A stretch of 24,393 nt of DNA from Acanthaster planci (Eukaryota > Echinodermata > Asteroidea > Valvatida > Acanthasteridae), in contig NW_019091361.1 of the NCBI RefSeq assembly GCF_001949145.1, positions 3,706,148-3,730,540 of the forward strand, given 5' to 3'. Position numbers and translations under genes: made by a program. Shown in pieces: positions 1 through 10,400 of the stretch; the first letter of the stretch is position 1, and each line of letters begins with the position of its first letter. The notes under the pieces are model-generated. The model did no database searches. It saw only the letters and a program-made list of their open reading frames with translations, and had not been told where the DNA came from.

Positions 1-1588
1 TTAGGACCAAAATGGTTGTCACTCAGTAGCTGGATGCTGTACTTCGTTATGGACTGGTTCCCGTTTCTATTATGTAGGAACATGTAGCTAGCTGCGGTTG
101 AACGTGTGCGACAGCCCTCTCATTGTGGATGCTGAATATTTTAAGTTTTTGTCTGGCCAATAGCAATGCCATAACATGAAATACGTTTCAGCGCCGAGGC
201 GAATAAAACACAACTACCTATCCTTGCTAAGCCTCTGTGGATCACAGTGTGGTAATTTGTTTTTTTATCATTGGTTACAGTCTGAAAAACTCCAAACTAT
301 TTAAGAATAGTAAGCATTTTAAAGCTTGAATTTTCTCCGACGCAAAAAGAAATCAAACAAGATCACGTAGATATAAGGAACAAATAAGAATGTTACACTT
401 AGCTGGTCCAAAAAAAAAAAGAAAAAGAAAAAAGACTGCTGATAGGAACTAGTTTACAATCGGAAGGGTAAAGAATCAAGGAAAGATCTTATACAAAAAA
501 GATGATCTTACGGGCGAGAGCTTGGCAGGCACAAAAGCGAAGAATTCAGGACTCCACAGATGGCGATAAACAGTTCAGTCCTTGACGGTGTAAAAATGAG
601 CTGCAAAAGGGACGATGACCATGACGATGACCGGGCTCGAGACGAAACGGTGATGGCGTGTTGTTACGGTCGCAAATATGGGACTTGATGATCCCACAAT
701 CTGAATCTGGATTCAGTTCACAAAATGTTCCTTCCGGAACAAAATTTACTTCTGCACGTAACTTGGTCTGAATGAACTTTCTTACAAATGTTGCCCCGAA
801 GCTGACGACTCGCTACCACCGTCGGGCTGAAAATGGTGCAGAAGTCAACAGGTCAACGACTTCTCACACCCCGCGGACAAGTAAAATTGCCGCCCCAAAT
901 CTCTCCACACATACAACTCTTCTAAGACTTTCTTACGAAGTTCTTATCATTATGCACGTTTCTAAACTTTTTCTAGCATTAGTGAGCTTACAAGAAACTC
1001 AGTTTCAGAACGTACGCTATAAAACTAAAAAATTCTGGAATACAGTGAAGTCATTCACCGTAGGCTGGGGTCAAACGCAGGTCACACTGTGAGTCGCGTG
1101 CGGTACCATATAACCTGTTACATGTACAGAGACTGTGTGTATAATATATAACGCATTGATAAAAATCATTTTACTGTAATATATTTCAAACCAGTGGTTA
1201 CTGTATTAAATTTTAGACAAATTAATGGGGAACCAACAACAAAAAGAATGCCTTCAGCTTCTGCTTGATTTGCGCATTGAGCGGTCATCGTTTCCTCATT
1301 TACAGACATACGGCAGGATTCTGCCGAATTCATTATCCGCTACCGGTCCCTACAGTCCGAGGATGTCTGTAAGCTAGAACGTCTGGAGACTACGTACGGG
1401 ACAGGAGCCAGTCTATACCGCGAACAGTATACAATCTGAAGTTAGCGCTGAACTGTGTGTGAAGATCTGCTTTGATCAACCCCGGCACAATGTAATGCAG
1501 GCGTTGTGACGGTCCCAGGGACGCTCACAACGGTTGCACGACAACAGAGAACAGGGCTCACGGACGGGTACTGTCAGCCAAGCACCAG
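1..1588. other. non-coding stretch, no gene supported
   Basis: This is AT-rich sequence with no recognisable protein. The longest plus-strand ORF (772-1092, 106 residues from an ATG) has no domain I know, no repeated structure and no clear splice context, so I do not call it a gene. A small perfect hairpin (CGGCAG-GATT-CTGCCG) lies at about 1311-1326. It could be 5' flank or 5' intron of the gamma-glutamyltransferase gene that begins to be readable at 4234. Confidence 0.5.
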
Positions 1589-2325
1589 TTTGCATATGTG
1601 CTTCTTGCTTTGTGATCATGTTCAAAGTTTCAAACCAAAAGGAGCAGCGATTGAACAGGTAAATAATGAGGGGGGGGGGTTGACTAGGCTTCACACATTT
1701 TGGTTTAATAAGTAGGTGCCATGACAGGATCATACTTCAGACAGCGTATAATGCAACAAGAAACTAATCGTGCCGCATAATAGTGTCAAAATGGCATTCA
1801 AGTTCACCGTCCGATACCGACTCCCAGACAGGTTTTGTCAAAGTATATATTCAAATGTGAAAACACATGAATGGTCTCCTTGAATGATGGTGCAAGTGAG
1901 GGAAATAGGTCCACCTCATATTTATCATAATCAAATGTATATGCATTATTGCGGGGAGTTTGCATATGTGCTACTTGCTTTGTGATCACGTTCAAAGTTT
2001 CAAACCAAAAGGAGCAGCGACTGAACAGGTAAATAATGAGGGGGGGTTGACTAGGCTTCACACATTTTGGTTTAATAAGTAGGTGCCATGACAGGATCAT
2101 ACTTCAGACAGCGTATAATGCAACAAGAAACTAATCGTGCCGCATAATAGTGTCAAAATGGCATTCAAGTTCACTGTCCGATACCGACTCCCAGACAGGT
2201 TTTGTCAAGGTATATATTCAAATGTGAAAACACATGAATGATCTCCTTGAATGATGGTGCAAGTGAGGGAAATAGGTCCACCTCATATTTATCATAATCA
2301 AATGTATATGCATCATTGCGGGGAG
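1589..2325. repeat. recent 370-bp head-to-tail tandem duplication
   Basis: Copy 1 is 1589-1958 and copy 2 is 1959-2325. Both begin TTTGCATATGTGCT and end GCGGGGAG. The copies differ at about seven single bases and by three G in a poly-G tract (after AATAATGAG), so they are about 98% identical. Short ORFs in both copies start with the same residues (MILSWHLLIKPKCVKPSQPP on the minus strand). They are by-products of the duplication, not genes. The near identity means either a young duplication or an assembly artefact from two haplotypes placed in tandem. Confidence 0.95.
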
Positions 2326-4233
2326 AATACGTTGCTTAATTGCTTTTTGATTCTGTCTCGATATTTTAATCGGCATGCAGGAAACCTGGTTGTCGGGAAG
2401 ACGGCAAGCGCCACACATGCAGAATGAATGGTAAAACTAAGATCGGTAAAACATGTTTTGATAAAAATATCACGCAATTTTAGTCACTACGGCCTAAATG
2501 AAACTCTTCTGTTATTTGAAACTGATTTGTTCGAAAAAAAAAACATTACTTGTACACAAGTTGTGTTACTTCGGTCAAACGTTTACACTGAGCACGTATC
2601 CTTTATAATACATGGCATAAAGATTATAAAGAGTCACGTTCGATTGGTATTACTGACATTAATGTATGGTCATAACTTTGCTCTCAGCCAGATCCCCAAA
2701 GACAGGTTAACAATTTTTATGCCGGTTTAGGCCTATGCATGTAGTTTAATGCTTTTCTCGTTTATTACCACTGATGAAGGTCTAAACCCTTCATTTTAGG
2801 CCGATCTGTTTCGATATTAACTATGCGCCATAAGCAGTGGATGATCATCATGCAGTTATATTGATGGAAGCATTAGTCAGCTAAAACATCTGGTGCTTAG
2901 AACACCATGAAAACATGACTGCATGTGGGCTGGATAAAAGGAACTGAGGATAATAACCGCGGTCTTTCATCGCTAATTTACGAGTTAGAAAGACAGCACC
3001 AAAGGGTTAGTGTCCCCAGTGTACACGTGAAATGTATGAACTGTTTTCCCTGAACAAGTTATTGCCACTGCCAATTCAGCATTTGTCCTCTTAACGTGGA
3101 ATTCACGCATTAAGTGAAATTACAACGCTGTAGTCTTAAGTTTCACTTTTATTGATGTTGTTCCTAAGTTCTCAGGTTTGCTCGGAGTTGAACGCAATAT
3201 GAATCTAGGATTGGATGTATGCGGTGCACGATAATCATCATGTTACAGTTTGGCAGCCTAACATGGGGGTCATTCCATGTCAGACCAACACACTTTTTGA
3301 CCTTAGGTCTAAAGATTTTGATGAAAATTGCTGTGCTTGTAAACATCAATGAATAATAAATACTTGCCAATTTTTAGCGGAGTCCACACTTCCATGGGGT
3401 CAGGGCAGAGATCAACAAAAATGAACAGTTTTCACTTAAAAATCCACCCTTTTAGTGAAAATGGCACATAACCCTCTCATTTTATATCAAATATATGTAA
3501 ATGTGGTATCAAATAATCAGAAGAACATGCTCTTTTTACTGATGATGCAGAAATTTAGCTTTGTGAATAGTTTGCTTGATAATACATTATCTTATTGATG
3601 TTATTTAGCACATTGTTAAAAGGTTACGTTAAGTGAATTAGACTAAATTTTCACTTGGTGGACAGGCAATGTAATGGCGCACTGGAGGTTCACCAGGGGC
3701 CTTTCTGCCCGTAGATCATAGCATTAAACGGAAGAACTCTTTGTGTATGTGTGTTGAAAAGTTCATTGTTGTTTTTTATTTATAATATATATATATATAT
3801 TTGAGATGTTACAAAGATTTCATCCTTAACTTTGTGGCCTTATCTTGCCACTTTAGATGTATGGGGTCTGGTGTGACCATAATGATGTTTTAATATTTAG
3901 ATCGATATGAAAAAGTCTTGTGTGACCTATTCCAAGCTCTGGTGTGGCTAATTTTACGGCCTTCTTGTGTACAAACATATGGGTCTGGTACGCCAGATAT
4001 CATGGCTGAGGCTGGTGAACCTAGGGTGTCTGGTGTACTCCACATAACTACAATAGGTTAATATACGTGCCTATATACTTTCAAAGTAAAAGTTTACCCA
4101 ACATTTGTCAAAACACGTACCTCACACCCATTTTGTTAAATGTTATGTAGTACATGTAGCAGGTTCGCATAGCATCTAACTGCCATGTATAAGATTACAT
4201 AACCTGTGTACTTTTTGTCTGTGTCTGATACAG
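2326..4233. other. non-coding stretch upstream of the first visible GGT exon
   Basis: No exon or RNA gene could be supported. The stretch is AT-rich. The missing 5' exon or exons of the gamma-glutamyltransferase gene must lie here, in the duplication, or left of the window. The short ORFs (2428-2730 plus, 3164-3370 minus) have compositions typical of chance ORFs in AT-rich DNA. Confidence 0.45.
3781..3801. repeat. (AT)n microsatellite
   Basis: A short TATAATATATATATATATAT run lies in otherwise non-coding DNA. Confidence 0.9.
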
Positions 4234-4402
4234 CAATCCTCGTTACTTTGGTTGTGGCTCTTTTGGGACTGGCAGTCAGTAAATGGAACCTGATAAGGGA
4301 GGGAGTCGGGCCGACTCAAGATGGAGAAAACCCATCCATACCAGGGTGGTACAGAACGGGTGCTGTTGCCACGGATGTGGGACTGTGTTCGAAGATGGGA
4401 CG
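4234..4402 (+). CDS. GGT: GGT exon: membrane anchor and start of ectodomain
   Basis: The acceptor is TTTTTGTCTGTGTCTGATACAG at 4212-4233 and the donor is CG|GTGAGT at 4403. The exon enters in phase 1 and leaves in phase 2. It encodes a hydrophobic segment ([17 protein letters not shown]), the expected signal anchor of a type II membrane enzyme, then a linker and [18 protein letters not shown]. This last part matches the first conserved strand and helix of the GGT ectodomain (G-A-V-A-x-D, then C-S-x-M/I-G). No in-frame ATG precedes the anchor, so a cytoplasmic tail with the start codon must come from an upstream exon I could not place. Confidence 0.88.
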
Positions 4403-7400
4403 GTGAGTATGGACTTGTCTCGGAGAAAATGGGCCCTTTCTAATTCATGAACCGTAAGCTTTATTAGTGAAGATTTTTTTTTCGCAAAGTCTTTTTATAT
4501 CGAGACACGAGCCGAAACAGCGTTTCGTTTTTTCTTTTGAAAAAGAAAATTAGCGTGATCATCATGGAACTTATTGAGTAGGTAGAAGAAAGCCCTATAT
4601 GTGTAATGCAAATAATGACGTCACGATGACATTATTATGCAAGTTGTTAATCAATTAAAAAATATATATATACACACAAGTCGCTTTTTATTACCTCATC
4701 TCCCGCCACAATTTTTAAAAGCATAATACATGAAAGCTGGCATGACCAAGACCATACTGATGAAACCATACGTTTTATAGCTAACCTTCTGTAAACACAT
4801 CATGGACATGAAGCAAACATGAAACCCGGCCAACAAAAGTAAGGCTGCATGGTTCCAATGTGACTTAGCCCACCAGCTATCTGTCTGTGTAACAGACAGA
4901 GTCTGTGTTTTCATCAACATCATTTTTCGTGTTTGCCGCATTAATTTGCAAAGAGTTGGCTCATGAAGAAAGCCACGTCTAAAACTAACACCCAGTTCAG
5001 TCGGGTATACCATAGTCGCGCCGAACCACAATTAAAGATACACTCCATCATTTGTCATTATGCCCATTTGAGGCAACAAAACAGTAGCGTATCCAGCAAG
5101 GGGGGGGGGGCACAGGGGCCACTTGCCCCCAACCCCTTCCACGGGTTTTTGAGTAAGGCTTTTGATATTTGTCCTCCAAACATCATTTTGAATAAGCCTG
5201 AAGCCACATTTACTTTTGAATCCCCCGACACCAAAAGCTGGATACGCCGCTACAGCAGAATTACTCCAAATCTGAAGTACGGTACTTAAAAACGAACGCA
5301 ATGAAGTTTTAGCACAGAGAGTAAGCTTACTGCAAATTCCAAAAAATGTTATTCTAGGATTTTGATTTCATATCAAAAACTACAGAGTCATGTTCATAAT
5401 TGCGCCTGAATTTTAGCGTTTGGTACACGTTCCGTTCAGTCTAATGCAGCTACCGATGTCACGCACTGAACCGACAAATTGCAGTAAAATAAACATGAGG
5501 CAGGCAAGCAAATCCAAGGTCATGCTAATGAAATTATACGCCTAACATAGATCAAATTGTGTAATTATAGTATTATTATTTTATTGGTTTACTTATTAAA
5601 AAATGAAAATGTTGCTGCTAAAGGCTGAATGCGTTTGGTAATCAATCAGTAAAAAGAGGTCATTTAATATATCTGACCTGCCATGGCATATTGAGGAAAG
5701 ATCCCCATCTTTAACTTTTTGAGATAAGCAGATGAAAATAAAGAGAAAGGAGTGGACTTTCCAGTGTTACCTCATTTATAGTTGTAGCCCACTCCTCTCC
5801 ACTCCACTATGACGCAAGAAAGATGACGGGAAATATCGTTGTGGTTAAAACTACTTTTGAGAAAAACGGCTTTGAAAATAGAGCACGCACCGGAGCTGCA
5901 AACGTTAGCCACGAGCATGTTGTGTGAGCTCCATAATCGTTCTCGACCTAAATGACCACAGCAACAGGTTATTTATGGGCAGCTCTTGCCATGAAATACT
6001 AAGTAAACTGAAAGAATGTCTTCAAAGGAAATTTTTTGTGATATTCTTTGGAGAAGGGGACATCCATGCTTGGAGTTTCGTGATTAGGAATCGTTAATGA
6101 CATTAGACGGGACTGATGTTGGCACTGGCCCCCCAACTTCGTTTTTAGATTTGAGAAACATTCTTTTGTGATATTAAAATGTGTAAGCCTTCCTTAAGAT
6201 AAGTTAACATAAACTTATTCTCTCCTGCAACTTGAAAGATAATACTCCTATTCTTTGCAAACCGAAAATTCTGGAATTTCAGAAAGCTGTCCATGTCCAG
6301 CCGAAGTCATTAGATCCTGCCTTCGATACTTTCAAAGTTTTCAGTGTACATGCAAGTACTGGTGTCACACGAGCCAAGAGCAGGTCTTGAGGGGTGTCCA
6401 GGGTGCAATACAGCAATAATTTAAAATAAATATTATCCCAGCTGAATTTGGCGTAAAAGTCGGCCAGGGTTGTCCTTTTGGGGCGGCCAAAAATCGCCGC
6501 AAGCTTAGTGATCGTAACAGCATTCAGTGTACATGTACGCGTACAGTACATGCCATGATAGTGTTGAGCTCGTATACTTATATATATACACGTACACGAC
6601 CACAGCATCGTTTACCGTGTGTGTACGTACGGTATGGTACCAACCTCGTTCCCACGGGAACGATCTTGCCGCACCATTTGGTTCCCACCATGCCTTGCGC
6701 GATCTGAGCCCTGGTATTGTATAATACGGACGATTCACAATAGTGCGCCACCAAGAGTTTGCAACACGTTGGCAAATCAAAACGCGCGAAGTTTGTCGAC
6801 CTTTTCTAAACGCGCATTGAGTCGACAAATTTCGCGCATTGTGACTGGCCAACGCGTTGCAAACTCTTGGTGGCGCACTATTGTGAAACGGCCGTATTTA
6901 TATACCCTACTATTTTGGGATATTTTGTCAGCGTGTTTACGAGCGACGCAGATTGACGCGTGCGTGACATGCAAGAGAATACGTGGGCGCGGGCGCGCAG
7001 CTTTTGAAAAACGCACGCGATTGACTTCACGTTCATATATACATCACGAATAGCCAATCAGCGTCATTTTCATATTCTGCACGACGTAAGGATGGGTATG
7101 GTACAGACGTGGGTTTGTCAGACTTCAGTAAAAATATCTTTTTCACGCGCGTGTAATGCACACTGATTGGACGAACAAAGCGCTTGTCATATATCCGAGT
7201 AAACAATGCTGACCGCGCCGAACATTTGAATCACAGGACACCAATCAAACTGCTGGATTTTGCCTCCACACTTCCCTGTCGTGTATCCAAGTAACTGTAG
7301 TTGTATGGGGATCCAATCACGTAGCTTCGTTTTGCTTACAAAGGCATAGTTCGTGAACAGTACCAAACTTTACGCAAGGGCTACAGTCGAACTGCCTGAA

Positions 7401-10400
7401 AACGCGCTCGGAAAATATGGACAAAATTGTAAAAGGTGAACACCATAAATTTTAGAAAAGATTGAAACAAAGTCTCTTCAGAAATTCTCGTTTTTATCGC
7501 CTTTGTGTGATTTCCTTTCACAAATGACATAGTTTGACGGAATCTTTGACACCTAACCTACCTAAAAATCTAAAAAAACAGAAAATGTATTTTGACATGA
7601 TTTTTACGTGTAGCCTATGTTGCAACTTCAGTCGCCGATTACTCAAAACAAGGTTTTGGGGATCATTCCTCATTTAGCCTCATATAAAAAGATTGGTCTA
7701 CATAAAAAGTATACACATATTTCGTTAAAAGCAATGCAAAGAAATGCAAGGCTAAAATGACAATAAACAGGACCAGTGGACATGTGATACATTTACAATA
7801 GAATACATTTTCAATTTCTTTAACAGACCAAAGACTAGAAACGTACAAAGGACATCACAAATACGTATCACAACAAAATATGGAAAAAAAGAGTACTAAA
7901 AAGGAACAGAAGCGGCAAGTGCATGGGATTCAAAGAAAGAAAGAAAGACACAAGTCAAAAACAAAACAAATATAGTTGGAAGACCAGACATGGGTTATCG
8001 CAGGACAACCATCTTTCATCTTGGTACCAGCCAGATATACACGTATGCATAAGCCAGTTTTTGAGCAGAGTAGACTATCACCACACAACGAGACCCAACA
8101 ATAAACCCAATGTTGAAGCAGAAAACATATTAATCAACTTTCTTTAGTGCATCTACAAGAGATGGGATACAGCTCCTTTTTTGTCGGTTAGTCCGGTATT
8201 TCAGAGCACTCATCTGATTAGAATTTTGCAGGTTGTTTTTTCGGTTTTGAGGGAGCCAATGCCGATAGGTTTGGGAATCCGAGAGGGTTTTGCCAAAATT
8301 TAAGAAAAGTTGTTCCAATCTCTCAGCAATAGTCGGAAGCCCATACTCGTAACAAATTTCTGTATAGGGCTTTGCATAACTAATATCAGCAGCCAAATAA
8401 TTCTTAGAGTTTTCTTTTGCAGCGTGACAAGGTATCCCTTAGACAGTCCTGAATACAAACGGGGCAAGCATATTCAATCGTGGGCCTGACATACACGTCA
8501 GAAGATCATTAATAGAAACTAGGTTTCGTTTGAGTTGTCGCAAGAAAAAGGCCTTCGGTTACAATTTATACACATATTATTAATGTGGGAGTCCCACCTT
8601 AAATTACTCTGTGTATATATACCCAACAACTTCACACATTCTGTTTTGGCCGATCTGAAAATCAGATATAACAAATGGGGGTATATGTGCGCTGAAAACT
8701 AATGCTCGTATACTGCCATTTAGTGGGGTTCAGTTTCATTTTGTTCAAGTCAGGCTACTGTTGTAGGTGACGGAGCTCACCTTGCATGCTGGAGCTTTTA
8801 TTAGGATTGGAAAAAGTCGACACATTTGTAATGTTTTATGTACAATTGGTTGGGAGCAAAATCCTTGATCATGACTAGGAATGCAATAGGTCCAATTTTG
8901 GTTCCCTGGGGAACTCCAGCATGCAACGTCTCCCAAGTTGACAGAACATCACTGTATCGAACAGCCTGTAAACGGTTAAACGAGAAACTTCCTATCCAAG
9001 AAGTTAAGGAAGCTCTAACCCCTTATTGGATAAACTTATTAAAGACAATATTATGATCCACCCTGTCCAAAGCTTTACTGAAATCAGTGGAAATTACCAC
9101 GACAGAGTTTTGTGGTTTATCGAGAACAGTGTGAATGTCATCTAGAAGTCTGACCAAATAGTGGGTCGTAGATGAACCCTCAATGAACCAAATTGACGAT
9201 TATCAATAGCAAGTCTTATATCACTGAGAATCCATTCAAGGACAAAGTCTTGTGAGCGAGATGGGTCGAAGACACTCTAAGCTTGGAGGATGGGTCTTTG
9301 GTACAGGTGCTACAAATGCCTTTTCCAGAGTTCGGGTATAATTCCTCCCTCTAAAGAGCAATTAAAGGATATTGACCAACGGAGAGCACAACTTGTTCGC
9401 AAAGTCCTTAATCAAACGGGGGTGGAAAGCAAGATGTTATAACCTTGAAGTTGGCACTTTGATGAAACAATACTTCCACTGCGGATAAAGTTCTCCTAAA
9501 CACACGCCTAAGAAACACAAATACTGGGATAGAAAACTAATGCTGTTATTCAACGCGTGTGTATACATAAAACGAGAAAAAGACAAGGTTAAGACGAATT
9601 TTACCCTGAAAGAACCGGGAGGCTGAATTCGTCCCGCCCCCGAATTTGTTTTTCGTTATCATCACCGTGCATTTTCGTATTCACGAGCCAAGTCTCTAGG
9701 ATTTTTTTATTTTTTAGAAAAAAAAGTGTAAACTGTGCAACACCTAAAGTAGTTAACAAAACAGTCTATGCGTCAGTTTTTATTTATATGTCGATGAAAG
9801 TTGACGCAATTTCATTGACAATTTCAAAAGGCTTACACTGTATAACTTCAAGAGGCAAATTGCTCGTTTTATGGGGACAGTTTCCAAATAGTAAAATAAT
9901 GTGGAGTAGCTGCAATGTCAAGTTTCAACAAGTAGCGTAAATTTGTTATTAGAGGGATGGGGAAAGGGGGCCGGGAGGATGATTTTCCAGGCCATGAAAA
10001 TGTGAAAAGCTGGGGGGGGGGTTCCATATGACTCTATAATAAGGTCGATGTTCATATTATTGATGTACATCTGTAATGGTGACATATTTATGGCTTTTAA
10101 AAATGTTTTCCCTTTTTTGAATGATATTGAATGAATACATTTTAGTTGTTGGAAGTCTGAAACTTTCTTCATAATCAGCTTTAATTTCTTGCTCACCACA
10201 AAACAGTGGGGGATCGATGATTCAGTTGCTCATCCCCCAACCTCAAAAAATGAGGGGGGATATATACCCCCATCTCCCTGGGGTTTACCCTCATGGTTTC
10301 AACAGACAACAAAATACATTTCACAAGCCGCGTCCGGGCATTTTACTCTTCACCACATCATTTTGAGAACATATTTGGGAGTATCTTTTGATTATTTTTA

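Noticed and set aside
772-1092. Plus-strand ORF of 106 codons from an ATG
   Set aside because: No domain, no splice or polyadenylation context that I can see, and composition like chance ORFs; not called as a gene.
1476-2100. Two similar minus-strand ORFs starting MILSWHLLIKPK
   Set aside because: They sit at the same place in each copy of the 370-bp duplication and have no ATG-based or family support; they only reflect the duplication.
3860-4045. Four loose copies of a (T)CTGGTGTG-like motif
   Set aside because: Spacing is irregular (about 70, 47 and 45 bases) and similarity outside the core is weak; not enough for a repeat array.
6505-7053. Long overlapping ORFs in both strands
   Set aside because: They are produced by the CpG-rich palindrome, whose arms read open in several frames.
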